The position numbers and the translations under genes are program-made. This document shows, in pieces, positions 26,486-36,185 of a DNA stretch of 64,000 bases. This DNA comes from SZUA-22 sp963751695. Its GTDB lineage: Bacteria; Bacteroidota; Ignavibacteria; Ignavibacteriales; Melioribacteraceae. The notes beneath the pieces were generated by a model. It saw nothing but the letters and a program-made list of their open reading frames with translations. It made no database searches and was not told the DNA's origin. The stretch covers positions 1 through 64,000 of the forward strand of contig CAVVVP010000010.1 of assembly GCA_963751695.1 (NCBI GenBank), in the 5' to 3' direction. The number at the start of each line of letters is the position of its first letter. The stretch's first letter is position 1.

Positions 26486-28465
26486 TCAAAATGAAATATC
26501 TGCCTGAAAACTTATTCTATTATCAATGTTACCGAGTATCAAATTATAACTTGAACCAAGAAAATCTTCGTTAGGTTTATATAACTCAGAATATTTGAGT
26601 GAGAGATTGATTATATCAAAAACTCTATATCTTACGAGAAAATACCACCTCATACCACTTCCATATAGGGGGAGATTTGTCATAATACCGGTTAGGTCAT
26701 TCTCAAACTCGTAGATTCTAGATGCGTAGGAATCTGTTTGAAAGAATATAATTCTCCCAATTAATACTAAGTTGATAGGAAATTTATATTGGAAATCTTG
26801 AAAAACTAGAAAACCAGATTCACTTAATGATGTTTCGATTTGTTTAAGGAATAATAGTTCTATTCTTGATCTAAGTCGAATATTACGATTAATTTGAAAA
26901 GTAATTTCACTTCTAAGTTTTTGAATCTTTTGATTGACAATCTCAGAATTTTGATCAAGGACTGCTAATCTTTCTTTATTCTCGTTAAAATATCGAAGAT
27001 AAAAATAGACTTCCTTACTAAATTTATTCCCATAACTAAAGGATAGTTCATCGCCGCTGCTTGGAAGGGGAATTTGTGATGAAGATTGAGAAAACTTAAA
27101 CTGATCTAGATAAAAATTAAATTCCCCGATACTTGTTCTCCACTTAAAACCAGTATAGAAACCGGTTTCATTATTTGTCGTAGATTTTTCTCCAAAACCA
27201 TTTGAGTAAAAACTATAATAGTCTTTCGGGTAGTTCCTAAAAATTGCAGTGATAATAAAATTTCTTACAAGAGAAATCTGTAATGTATTTATTGAGGCAA
27301 ATGAATCTTGAAAGTAAGAAAGTTCACCTACAAACAATATATTTTTGAATAATACATCATAAGACATTGAAGCAAATTGAAAGTGATCAGAATTGATGTT
27401 TGAATAGCTCAATGGATCATAGATATGACTGAATGACTTTTCGTAGTATAACAAACCAATATTAGCTATGTCAAATATTGAATAGGAAAGACTTGCCCCA
27501 TAAGTTTTATCTCTAACGGTGTTCTTTCTAAAAATCTCATTGTCTGATCTATGAAAACCATCAAGTTTAATCGAACTAAAGCTATTACGACCGGAGAGAG
27601 TTGCATCTAGATTCATTTCAGAGTAAAATCCAGTTAGTGAAAAATTGTAGAGATTTGTGCTAAATGCTCCACCTCTTAAAAAATTAGTTTCTCCAGAACT
27701 AGTATAAGTTTTGAGATTTCTAGATCTCTTAATGATTGAGTTGGTTGCATCACTGCTTTTGGAAAATGCGTAAGGTGACCACATCGATAGACCTTGTCCA
27801 AATTCAACAATATAGTCTCCTAAAACAATATTTGTCATTGGTATTAATTGATTTATTTGAATATGAGCAGAAAAAAAATCCCAATAGAGATTCTCTCCAG
27901 CATCCTTTTCAATCAGTCCGCCCATACTTATTTTTGGATTAACTTGAAGCTTCAAACGATTGTACGCTTTGGTTCAAGAACCCACATAAACTGAATCTGA
28001 AAAACCTTTTCGTTCTTGCACATCTTGTACAAAGCGAGAACGAAACTTCAATGAATAAAATCCAATAAACGGTGTATCGTCAGATTTACTAATCGAGGAT
28101 ACTTTAATAAAATACTTAAGAGTTTTGGAAATATTAGGTGAAAACCCATCAATTAGTTCAATCTCATTTACGCTAAATAATTTACCGTGGGTTTTACGGT
28201 ATTCAGTTATAACTTCTGCTGATTCCACATCCATGAATGGTATTGTTAGAAGTTCTGATTTTGATGCAGTATTTATATTAATTGGATCTTCAAGTAACTG
28301 TTCTATTAAATCGTATAACTGAGAATCTTCTTTCTCAATGGTGGCCTCATCCAAAATATTATTGAGTATATCATCAACAGTAATTGAATCTTGCTGGGTG
28401 TAAGCATTTGAAAAGTAAAGAAGGGAGAAAAGAGCTATAAAAACTATTTGAGTTCTAAGAATCAA
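26486..28465 (-). pseudogene. Helix-hairpin-helix/outer-membrane beta-barrel protein interrupted by in-frame TGA
   Basis: The N-terminal part (28465 to about 27974) has a signal peptide ending NAYTQQ and a ComEA-like helix-hairpin-helix pair: PININTASKSELLTIPFMDVESAEVITEYRKTHG and FSVNEIELIDGFSP. After VYVGS a TGA at 27974-27976 interrupts the frame. The same frame continues TKAYNRLKLQVNPKISMGGLIEKDAGE into a long barrel-like region rich in aromatic strands, ending ISFQADISF. No frame change is needed, so a single base change (for example TGG to TGA) explains it. Other genes in the window stop at TGA, so recoding is not general. It is a pseudogene or carries an assembly error; the intact form would be an envelope protein of unknown function. 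Confidence 0.75.
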
Positions 28466-28466
28466 A

Positions 28467-29336
28467 TCAGTTAATTCCCAGATATTTTTTTATCCTATCT
28501 GTTCTGGGAAGATCATCGCCGAACTGAATAATTACTCCAAATTGATGAGTAAATCCAAGATCTTGATGATTAAATACTGCATAGTCAATTTCAAATAATG
28601 AATAGTTAATTCCAATTCCCGCAGAAAATGAGGAGGGTTCATTCATAGCTCCTAACCTGAGGTTTATATACCTAATTATTTCATAGTCAATACCAAATCT
28701 TATAGAAGCATCTTGATCAATCTCTTTCTGAATCGCTGCGTTGAAGGTTAAAGATGAAATAAGATCATAGCTAAATCCAAGATCAAATGTTGTAGGTATT
28801 TGACCTTTTTCATCTCCATAAGTAGATCTAGTAATATTATCAACGAAAAATCCTAATCTTAAATTTTCTAGTAGGTATGCTAATCCTCCAAAGGATACAC
28901 CAATACTGTTGTCATTTCCATATCCTTCGATTTTAAGATTGTTATAATTCAAAGATAATCCCATAAAAAAATTATTTGAAAGATTATACGCATAGGAAAC
29001 TAAAAAGGAAGTCTCTCTGTATAAATCGAATCCGTAGGTTAAAAATGCTATAGAAAAGGATCCTATTGATGTGGGTTCATGATAAACTCCCGCGCCATTA
29101 GCTAGTTTACTTAATCCAAAAGGAGATGGAGAATAATAAATACCAATTTCTCTCCAGTTTTGTTGAGCCAAACCGGCTGGATTTATAAAAATTGCAAATG
29201 CGTCATTTGCTTGAGCAACAGTTGAATGAGAGAGTGAAATTTGTTTTGCACCTGGATTTATTTGAGCAGAACTAGTAAATTGAATGGTAAGTAGTATAAA
29301 TAATGTTATTTTATACATGAAAATGATTTTTTTCAA
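28467..29336 (-). CDS. PorV/PorQ-family outer-membrane protein
   Basis: This 289-residue protein has a signal peptide ending SSAQ and the family start region AKQISLSHSTVAQANDAFAIFINPAGLAQQNWREIG. Repeated strands follow, for example SFLVSYAYNLSNNFFMGLSLNYN, LRLGFFVDNI and FSAGIGINYSLFEIDYAV. These match the PorV/PorQ fold, FadL-like barrels that in type IX secretion shuttle or process cargo at the outer membrane. Many paralogues exist in FCB genomes, so it may not be the secretion PorV itself. It lies 1 bp upstream of the HhH gene and is divergent from the PorD-like gene at 29402. Confidence 0.78.
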   Translation of the reverse strand: MKKIIFMYKITLFILLTIQFTSSAQINPGAKQISLSHSTVAQANDAFAIFINPAGLAQQNWREIGIYYSPSPFGLSKLANGAGVYHEPTSIGSFSIAFLTYGFDLYRETSFLVSYAYNLSNNFFMGLSLNYNNLKIEGYGNDNSIGVSFGGLAYLLENLRLGFFVDNITRSTYGDEKGQIPTTFDLGFSYDLISSLTFNAAIQKEIDQDASIRFGIDYEIIRYINLRLGAMNEPSSFSAGIGINYSLFEIDYAVFNHQDLGFTHQFGVIIQFGDDLPRTDRIKKYLGIN

Positions 29337-29401
29337 TAATTGATAAAAAATATTTAATTATTTCTGATAAGTCAATTTTTATTAACAATTTAAGAGCTAT
29401 T

Positions 29402-30289
29402 ATGAAAAAACTGATATTGATTATATTATTAATTTTCACCAGCACACAAAGCTTTGGTCAAGAATTACAAGCTACTGTCCAAGTAAATTTTGAACAATTA
29501 CAAACTGTGTATAAAGAAAATTTAGTCCCTTTCAAAAATCAGATTGAAGAATATCTTAATACGACAAAGTTCACAGGTGGTACATGGGAATGGGATAGAA
29601 TACAATGTAATTTTAATATCTTTTTTACTTCGGCTTCGAATGAAACCAATTATACAACACAAGTTGTTATCACAAGTTCCAGACCTATCGAAGGCTCGGA
29701 CAAGAGAAGTTTAATGCTCAGTGTGATGGATAACAAATGGGCGTTTTTATACGAAATGAATCAAAGTATATACTTTAATCCGAGTTATTTTGATGCACTT
29801 ACAAGTTTTTTGGATTTTTACGCATTTTTGATTATTGCTCTTGATTCTGATTCATACGAACCATTTGCAGGTACACCATGGTACCAAGAAGCACTGAGAA
29901 TTGCGGTACAAGGGGGATCAACCGGATATGCTGATCAGTGGGCTTTAAAATCAGATAGTTATAATAAACGAGCGCTGGTGGAAGATGCTACAAGTGCAGG
30001 ATTTCAAAAATTTAGACAAGATTTCTTCAATTATCATTATAATGGTTTGGATTTGTATACTAAAGATCCAAGCGCAACATACAATAGTATTGTAACTCTT
30101 GTAAATAATCTTGCTCAATTAAAGAAAACATTGAATCGTAGAAGTTCATTGTTAACTATTTTCTTCGATGCTAAATCTGGAGAAATAATTAGTCATCTTG
30201 AGGATTATGAGGATAGGTCAATTTTTAGTGTTCTTCAAAGAGTTGATCCTGCTCATACAACAAAATATATAGAAGCACAGAACGAATAA
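29402..30289 (+). CDS. DUF4835 protein, PorD-like type IX secretion component
   Basis: This 295-residue protein has a signal peptide ending SFGQ. The mature start ELQATVQVNFEQLQTVYKENLVPFKNQIEEYLNTTKFTGGTWEWDRIQCNFNIFF contains the DUF4835 core, seen in the PorD protein of type IX secretion systems. Further family features are LDFYAFLIIALDSDSYEPFAGTPWYQEA and the C-terminal DAKSGEIISHLEDY. It should be periplasmic or outer-membrane-associated. Its role in secretion comes from family knowledge; the three cargo-like proteins at 48740-55651 show that such a pathway is needed in this organism. Confidence 0.78.
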   Translation: MKKLILIILLIFTSTQSFGQELQATVQVNFEQLQTVYKENLVPFKNQIEEYLNTTKFTGGTWEWDRIQCNFNIFFTSASNETNYTTQVVITSSRPIEGSDKRSLMLSVMDNKWAFLYEMNQSIYFNPSYFDALTSFLDFYAFLIIALDSDSYEPFAGTPWYQEALRIAVQGGSTGYADQWALKSDSYNKRALVEDATSAGFQKFRQDFFNYHYNGLDLYTKDPSATYNSIVTLVNNLAQLKKTLNRRSSLLTIFFDAKSGEIISHLEDYEDRSIFSVLQRVDPAHTTKYIEAQNE

Positions 30290-30327
30290 TTTAACCTCTG
30301 ATTAATATAAATTTCAATTGGGGTAAC

Positions 30328-32319
30328 TCAATAATTATTGACAAGTTCGATTTGAATTATTCTATCATTTTCATCAATAATGTTTACAACATTCATTCCT
30401 TCAATAACGTGAGCAAAATTGGTATACCTTCCATTTAAATGGGGAAAATTTGAGTGCATAACGAACCATTGTGAACCTTCTGTATCTTTGCCTGAACTTG
30501 CCATTCCGACAGCACCTTCAATAAAAGGATTAGGGGAAAATTCTGACACAATTTCGTAACCTGGTCCGTTCCAACCTGTACCGGTAGTATCACCAGACTG
30601 GATGACAAAATCTGGGACAACACGGTGAAAGAGTAAATCATTATAAAAACCTTCTTCTGCTAAAGCAACAAAATTGCCAACACTTATTGGAGTAAATTCA
30701 GGTTTTAATTCGATTGTGAAACTACCCTTGTTCGTTTTAATCATAGCGCTTTTGTATCGAAACGAATTCTGAAGGATTTTATCAAACTCATCAGGCAATG
30801 ATTTTGGAGGAAGAGGTTCATTTAATTCTTCAGCAGCAAAACGTTGTAATGAATTTAAAGGAGATTGATTTATTAAATCCAGCACAGTTGAATAAAAATT
30901 TAAATTTATTCTACTTGCAAGATATGTCAAAGAACGAATTGTGTCTGTATAATATTTATTATTCCTATATCTAAAGACCTGATCAATAATTATTTCTTGC
31001 AGCATTTCTTGGTAGTGAAAAATGAAAGGCGTTTTTAGACCATAGCAGATAACTGATATTGATGATGAAATTTCTCCATTCAGTATTTTTAAAACAATAG
31101 CCGCATACTCATCTTCATTTAGAAAACGATTTTGAATTGCGAGCAAGGCTGGTAAAAGATCAAGTAATTCCGCTTCGCTACTTTCTGAAATTTGATCAGT
31201 CAAATACTCAAAGTTAAAATCTGAATCTTTAATGTTTTCCTTTAAAACTCTATAAATATATTTCTGTTGAATCATATCCTCGTAGTCGTCTAACTTTTCT
31301 TCAATGTCAGTAGGGAAGAGGGAACAATAAGATATAAATAACTCTCCTCTGGCATTCTCAGTCAATCTTTCATTATTTAAATAGGTTTCGATTAAAATTC
31401 GTAGCGAACCTTTAATAGAATTGGGGTATCTAATGTTTTTAATAGACCCAGCTAAGGTTCTAGCTACATTAGGATTATCATCTTCCAGCAACGTGAAGTA
31501 AGAATCTATTTCATCTATTGATTTGAATTCATAGAAGCAAATCGCTGAAGCTGCTTCAGTTCTTATATTCCAAGACTTACTTAATAGAAATTGTTTTGCA
31601 AGAATGAAATCATCTGGGAAATAATTGAGTTTACGGAAATTATTTAAAGTGTAAGAAATAATATCTTCTTTATTGCCTGAAGTAAGTAAATTCTCTAACG
31701 CTTCAATCGATGAACTATCTGGTCCTATTCGATACAATGCAAACAAATTCTCGAATAGATCGTTACTAACAATATTTTTTGAACCAATGTTTTTATTAAG
31801 GTAAGGGACAGCAGCTTCATTCTTTATACCTCTAAAGAAAAAATTTGCCAGAGCTTTGGGAAATCCTTTATTTTTAACTAGTGAATCACTCTTAATTTTT
31901 ATGAGTAATGCATCTAAAGTAAGGGAATCTCCGGTTAAACCAATAGCATTAAAACATTCAGTCTGAAATGGGTTATTTTCTTTTTCGAGTTCACTCACCA
32001 AGAAACCAGTTGAACGATTCGATTCTCCCAGTTGACCTAGAGTGAATGCAATCATATCTCCGTATTTAGAAAAATTGAGTCTAATTATACTATCAATGAA
32101 AGTAGTATCATTGGAATGAGAAAGACTGAGCAAAGCAGCTCTTACATTATTCGAATCTTCAGAATTTAAGTATTGCGAAATAGTCGAATTGTTGAATTCA
32201 CGTTTGAAAGTTGTTTTAATCAGAATTGAATCTGTGGCATTATACTGAGCTTGCAATAGCGATAATGGAAGAAGAATTAGAATTAGAGGTTTTAGAAAAT
32301 TATTAAATCGGAGTTTCAT
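30328..32319 (-). CDS. HEAT-repeat protein fused to cyclophilin-type peptidyl-prolyl isomerase
   Basis: This protein of about 663 residues has a signal peptide (LILILLPLSLLQAQ). Some 450 residues of helical repeats follow, of HEAT type (for example SSIEALENLLTSGNKEDIISYTLNNFRKLNYFPDD). The C-terminal domain of about 150 residues is a cyclophilin: SFTIELKPEFTPISVGNFVALAEEGFYNDLLFHRVVPDFVIQSGD, GSQWFVMHSNFPHLNGRYTNFAHVIEGMNVV. The catalytic Arg in FHRVVPDF and the Phe/Gln region are retained. It should catalyse proline isomerisation outside the cytoplasm, with the repeats as a binding scaffold. I choose the ATG at 32319, which puts the signal peptide at the N-terminus. It overlaps the upstream gene by 17 bp. 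Confidence 0.88.
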   Translation of the reverse strand: MKLRFNNFLKPLILILLPLSLLQAQYNATDSILIKTTFKREFNNSTISQYLNSEDSNNVRAALLSLSHSNDTTFIDSIIRLNFSKYGDMIAFTLGQLGESNRSTGFLVSELEKENNPFQTECFNAIGLTGDSLTLDALLIKIKSDSLVKNKGFPKALANFFFRGIKNEAAVPYLNKNIGSKNIVSNDLFENLFALYRIGPDSSSIEALENLLTSGNKEDIISYTLNNFRKLNYFPDDFILAKQFLLSKSWNIRTEAASAICFYEFKSIDEIDSYFTLLEDDNPNVARTLAGSIKNIRYPNSIKGSLRILIETYLNNERLTENARGELFISYCSLFPTDIEEKLDDYEDMIQQKYIYRVLKENIKDSDFNFEYLTDQISESSEAELLDLLPALLAIQNRFLNEDEYAAIVLKILNGEISSSISVICYGLKTPFIFHYQEMLQEIIIDQVFRYRNNKYYTDTIRSLTYLASRINLNFYSTVLDLINQSPLNSLQRFAAEELNEPLPPKSLPDEFDKILQNSFRYKSAMIKTNKGSFTIELKPEFTPISVGNFVALAEEGFYNDLLFHRVVPDFVIQSGDTTGTGWNGPGYEIVSEFSPNPFIEGAVGMASSGKDTEGSQWFVMHSNFPHLNGRYTNFAHVIEGMNVVNIIDENDRIIQIELVNNY

Positions 32320-33427
32320 ACACTCTATATTTTTTGTAAATCTCTCCATTCATAACCTGTTCTGCACCCCTTTTCATCATCTCGTTATCTTCGAGTATCC
32401 AGCTTGCTTCACCATGCATTATCCCAATTTTCTCTGCGCGTTTTGTTATTTCATAATATAAAAGCGCATCAATTCCTCTTTTTTGATATTCAGGAATAAT
32501 ACCAAGTGTTAGTACCCTTGCCCAATTGATAGTTTTTCGTTTTGTGAAAAGTTTAATGAAGTTAAATGGGAAAAGTTTACCATTAAAATCTTTAAATAAT
32601 ATATTATAATCTGGCATAACTAATGAAAACGCAATTGTCTTTCCCTCAACTTCGGCAAAGAGAACAACCGAAGGTTCTACTATTGGTTTTAATTCTTTTG
32701 CTAAATTATCAATCTCTTCATCACTCATTGGGATAAAGCCCCAATTTGGTGCCCAAGCTTTATTGTAAACATACTTTACTTTTTCGAGCTCGCTCTTAAA
32801 ATTTTTCATATCTATTTGCTTTATGGTAACCTTTGAACGTTTTCTGGCTATTTCGGCAACGCGTAATAATTTTTCAGATTGCAATAATTTTTTATTATCA
32901 ATCCTATATGCATATAAATCTTTAACTTTTTTAAGCCCATAATTATCCATTAATTCAAGATAATACTTAGGATTGTAGCTCATCATTAGTCTGGGTGGAT
33001 CATCAAAACCTTCTAGCAGCATTGCAAATTCATCATTACTTGAAGGATTTGCTGGACCTCGCATAGCATCAACACCTTTAGATTTAAGCCAATCTTTCAC
33101 TTTATCTAAAAGAGCATTTGCAACATCCTGATCATTTATTGATTCAAAAAATCCAAAGAAGCCAATATTTTCATTATGTATCTTATTATGATTATCATTT
33201 TTAATAGCTGCAATTCTTCCTACTGATTTACCATCACGATATGCCATGAACATTTCTAATTCCGCTGAATTGTAGAAAGGATTTTTATCAGGATTCAGAA
33301 TTTTTTTCTTATCCATCATTAACGGGGGAACCCAATTAGGATCATTTTTATAAATTTTCCATGCAAATTTTAGGAATGGTACGATACCTTTTTTGCGATC
33401 TAACTGCTTTACTTCAATAGTACTCAT
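32303..33427 (-). CDS. GNAT-like acyltransferase, probable bacterial ceramide synthase
   Basis: This protein of about 374 residues begins STIEVKQLDRKKGIVPFLKFAWKIYKNDPNWVPPLMMDKKKILNPDKNPFY, followed by a GNAT-like acyltransferase core: GRIAAIKND, GPANPSSNDEFAMLLEGFDDPPRLMMSYNP, LGIIPEYQKRGIDALLYYEITKRA. This family includes the bacterial ceramide synthase (bCerS) that acylates 3-ketosphinganine in Caulobacter. It follows the serine palmitoyltransferase gene by 52 bp on the same strand, with a CerR-like reductase gene divergent beyond it, which is strong context for sphingolipid synthesis. The start at 33427 follows GGAGAA. Function is inferred from family and neighbours. Confidence 0.75.
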   Translation of the reverse strand: MSTIEVKQLDRKKGIVPFLKFAWKIYKNDPNWVPPLMMDKKKILNPDKNPFYNSAELEMFMAYRDGKSVGRIAAIKNDNHNKIHNENIGFFGFFESINDQDVANALLDKVKDWLKSKGVDAMRGPANPSSNDEFAMLLEGFDDPPRLMMSYNPKYYLELMDNYGLKKVKDLYAYRIDNKKLLQSEKLLRVAEIARKRSKVTIKQIDMKNFKSELEKVKYVYNKAWAPNWGFIPMSDEEIDNLAKELKPIVEPSVVLFAEVEGKTIAFSLVMPDYNILFKDFNGKLFPFNFIKLFTKRKTINWARVLTLGIIPEYQKRGIDALLYYEITKRAEKIGIMHGEASWILEDNEMMKRGAEQVMNGEIYKKYRVYETPI

Positions 33428-33479
33428 CAATTCTCCAAAGGGCAAACAGATTAACTAATTGGAATTCTAAATATTTAAC

Positions 33480-34673
33480 TTAAGATATTAGCCCAAGTTC
33501 CTTCCCAACTGAACTAAATACATCAATTATTTTGTCAAGGTGTTCTTTTTCGTGAGTTGCCATATAACTGGTTCTCATCATTTGTCTACCTTCAGGAACC
33601 CCAGGTGCGATGAAAACATTAACAAAAACACCAGCATCGAACAACATTTTCCACATTTTAAATGCAAGTCCATCATTTCCAACAATAACCGGAACAATTC
33701 CTGTTCGACCATCAATTACATTAAATCCCAAACTTGTCAAACCTTCACGCATATAATTTGCGTTTGATATAAGTTGTTCTACTCTCCAGGGTTCTTCTTC
33801 AAGAATATCTAAAGCAGCCATTGCTGCAGCAACGGAAGCAGGAGTTGGTGAAGCTGAAAATATTAAAGCTGCAGAGTGATGTTTTATATAATCAATAACC
33901 TTAGCTTTCCCTGCAACGAATCCACCAAGTGATGCAAATGTTTTACTGAATGTTCCCATTGTCATATCTACTTGCTCAACTAAGCCAAATTCGCTTGCTG
34001 TACCGCGTCCTCCTTCACCAATAACGCCGACAGAATGTGCATCATCTATTAAAATTCTAGCATTGTGTTCTTTTGCAAGATCAACTAATCTTGGTAAGTC
34101 CACAATTTCCCCACCTGTACTGAAAACGCCATCACTAACTACTAATTTTGCAGCATCTTTTGGAATTTTATTTAATACCCGTTCAAGATCATTCATGTCA
34201 TTATGTTTATAACGAAGCATATCGGCTGTCATCCCTTTTGCCATCAGATTAGCAACTTGAATGCATGCATGGTTATCTTTATCTGAGACTACATATTCTC
34301 CACGTTGGACAATTGTGGGTATGATACCTTGTGCAGTTAAATATCCGGTACTAAACAAAAGAACAGCTTCAGTTCCGAAGAACTTAGCCATTCTTCTTTC
34401 CATTTCTTCATGCAGCTCAAGTGTTCCAGTTAAATAACGAGAACCTGAACAACCTGTACCGTAATGTTCAATCGCTTTAATCGATGCTTCTTTAACTTTA
34501 TGATGAGCAGTAAGTCCAAGATAATTATTAGATCCAGCCATTATAACTTCACGGCCCTCTATATGCACAATCGGTCCTTCGTTCTCTTCAATAGCTCTAA
34601 AATAAGGATACATACCAGTCTTTTTAATATCATCAGCTCTTGTAAAATCATAACATTTCTTAAATAAATCCAA
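33480..34673 (-). CDS. spt: Serine palmitoyltransferase-type alpha-oxoamine synthase
   Basis: This 397-residue PLP enzyme of the AONS/KBL/SPT family shows MAGSNNYLGLTAHHKVKEAS, GTGCSGSRYLTGTLELHEEMERRMAKFFG, IDDAHSVGVIGEGGRGTASEF and the PLP lysine in TMGTFSKTFASLGGF. It would condense serine with an acyl thioester to give a 3-ketosphingoid base. KBL (glycine C-acetyltransferase) is an alternative by sequence alone. The neighbouring GNAT-like ceramide synthase and NAD-dependent reductase argue for sphingolipid synthesis. It is cytoplasmic and divergent from the reductase gene across about 124 bp. Confidence 0.85.
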   Translation of the reverse strand: MDLFKKCYDFTRADDIKKTGMYPYFRAIEENEGPIVHIEGREVIMAGSNNYLGLTAHHKVKEASIKAIEHYGTGCSGSRYLTGTLELHEEMERRMAKFFGTEAVLLFSTGYLTAQGIIPTIVQRGEYVVSDKDNHACIQVANLMAKGMTADMLRYKHNDMNDLERVLNKIPKDAAKLVVSDGVFSTGGEIVDLPRLVDLAKEHNARILIDDAHSVGVIGEGGRGTASEFGLVEQVDMTMGTFSKTFASLGGFVAGKAKVIDYIKHHSAALIFSASPTPASVAAAMAALDILEEEPWRVEQLISNANYMREGLTSLGFNVIDGRTGIVPVIVGNDGLAFKMWKMLFDAGVFVNVFIAPGVPEGRQMMRTSYMATHEKEHLDKIIDVFSSVGKELGLIS

Positions 34674-34797
34674 AATATTCCTCCTGAGAATAATAAATTT
34701 AAACAGTATATTTTTGTATTATTATTTTCAAAAATATTCAGCTAATTTATTACTAAAAATATCTAAAGTCAATTTAATCAATAATTTAAGGGGTCTC

Positions 34798-35790
34798 ATG
34801 TCAGACAAGTTAATATCAGTAGTAACTGGAGCAAATGGATTTGTTGGTAGTCATTTAGTCGACTATTTGATTGAAAAAGGGGATGATGTACATTGTCTCG
34901 TTCGGGAGAGCAGTAATCTTAGATGGTTAGATGGAAAAGATGTGACAATACACAAATCCGGTCTTTTCGATTTGGATGCATTAAAGAGAATACTTAAAGA
35001 TATTGATTATCTTTATCACGTTGCTGGTGTTGTAAAAGCAAAGGATGAAAAAGGATATTTTGAAGGAAATGTGACTGCCACTGAAAATATTCTTAAAACT
35101 GTTACAAATGTTTCACCGAATATTAAAAGAGTTTTAATTGTTAGTAGTCTTACGGCTTGTGGCCCATCATCTAATGAGGTAGTCTGTGACGAAACGACAA
35201 AGCGGCATCCTATTACGACATATGGAAGAAGTAAGGCAGCTCAAGAAGAACTTTCGGAAAGTTATATGGACAAATTACCAATAACAATTGTTAGACCTCC
35301 TGCAATTTTTGGGGAAAGAGACACTGAGATTTATTTATTCTTTAAAACTTATAAACAAGGTCTTATGAGTTTAATAGGTTTTAACAATAAAGAACTAAGT
35401 TTGATCTATGTAAAAGACCTAGCTCATGGAATATATTTAGCTGCGACAAATGAAAAAGCAGCAGGGGAGACTTACTTCATAAGTTCGAAGAAGTTTTATA
35501 CATGGACTAAGATTGGAAAGGTTTTACAAGATGTTTTTAATAAGAAAGCGTTTACCATAAGACTACCACATTTTTTAGTATATGGAGTTGCGGCCGTAGC
35601 TCAGTTCTTTTCAATATTTAGCTCTAAAGCAGCAACTTTTAACCTTGAAAAGGCTAGAGATTTTGTTCAAGATGCATGGACGTATGATATATCCAAGGCT
35701 GAAAATGAACTAGGATTTGTTGAAAACTATACGCTTGAAGAAGGATTAAAACGAACAATTGATTGGTATCGAGAGGAAAAATGGTTATAG
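34798..35790 (+). CDS. NAD(P)-dependent epimerase/dehydratase-type reductase, CerR-like
   Basis: This protein of about 330 residues is an extended short-chain dehydrogenase with the Rossmann motif TGANGFVGSHLVDYL at its N-terminus, SSLTACGPS, the YGRSKAAQEE catalytic Tyr-Lys (YxxxK) and a VRPPAIFGERD segment. The ATG at 34798 is preceded by AAGGGG; upstream in-frame ATGs would add an atypical extension. In Caulobacter the related CerR reduces 3-oxo-ceramide to ceramide. Its divergent placement next to the palmitoyltransferase and ceramide synthase supports the same step here. Its 3' end overlaps the convergent DUF123 gene by 64 bp. Confidence 0.8.
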   Translation: MSDKLISVVTGANGFVGSHLVDYLIEKGDDVHCLVRESSNLRWLDGKDVTIHKSGLFDLDALKRILKDIDYLYHVAGVVKAKDEKGYFEGNVTATENILKTVTNVSPNIKRVLIVSSLTACGPSSNEVVCDETTKRHPITTYGRSKAAQEELSESYMDKLPITIVRPPAIFGERDTEIYLFFKTYKQGLMSLIGFNNKELSLIYVKDLAHGIYLAATNEKAAGETYFISSKKFYTWTKIGKVLQDVFNKKAFTIRLPHFLVYGVAAVAQFFSIFSSKAATFNLEKARDFVQDAWTYDISKAENELGFVENYTLEEGLKRTIDWYREEKWL

Positions 35791-36185
35791 GGTATTTTCT
35801 TTGATTTATAAAATAGATGCGTAATAGTTCTTTTAGTATCCGAATTACCAAATCCTTTTAATAATATTTCAGTATTAAAAAATGTAGGAAATTTTGAAGC
35901 CAAGAATTCCTCTTCATTCTTAGAAGCATTATAAATAATATATGCTTCTTCAAGTATAATCTTTTTATTTGTTGTCAAATAATCAATGTGCCAATGAACT
36001 TTCTTATCACGTCTAAAGTGCCGACTTAATCTCTGAAACAGATTCTTCTGCGCGCTTCCAATGTAATAATAATAACCAGGGGGTAATTCATATTCTTTAA
36101 ACTTTTTAATGGATAGATTAAATGAAAAGGGTGAATATAATTCTAAAATATAAATACCAGAATTAGAATTAGTTATTTTCTGCAC
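35727..36185 (-). CDS. DUF123 (GIY-YIG-like) protein
   Basis: This 152-residue protein contains GIYILELYSPFSF, LPPGYYYYIGSAQKNLFQRLSRHFRRDKKVHWHIDYL and a later TFFNTEILLKGFGNSDTKRTITHLFY. These match DUF123, a family related to GIY-YIG nucleases and sometimes fused to endonuclease III. A DNA-processing role is the family expectation only. Its coding end overlaps the convergent reductase gene and its start overlaps the cytochrome-like gene upstream by 17 bp, so it is likely co-transcribed with the latter. Confidence 0.75.
   Translation of the reverse strand: MQKITNSNSGIYILELYSPFSFNLSIKKFKEYELPPGYYYYIGSAQKNLFQRLSRHFRRDKKVHWHIDYLTTNKKIILEEAYIIYNASKNEEEFLASKFPTFFNTEILLKGFGNSDTKRTITHLFYKSKKIPYNHFSSRYQSIVRFNPSSSV

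Noticed and set aside
27974..27976. Programmed recoding (selenocysteine or alternative code) at the in-frame TGA
   Set aside because: Other genes here, such as thiol-free HlyD, use TGA as a normal stop, and no SECIS-like hairpin was noticed; a point mutation or error is simpler.
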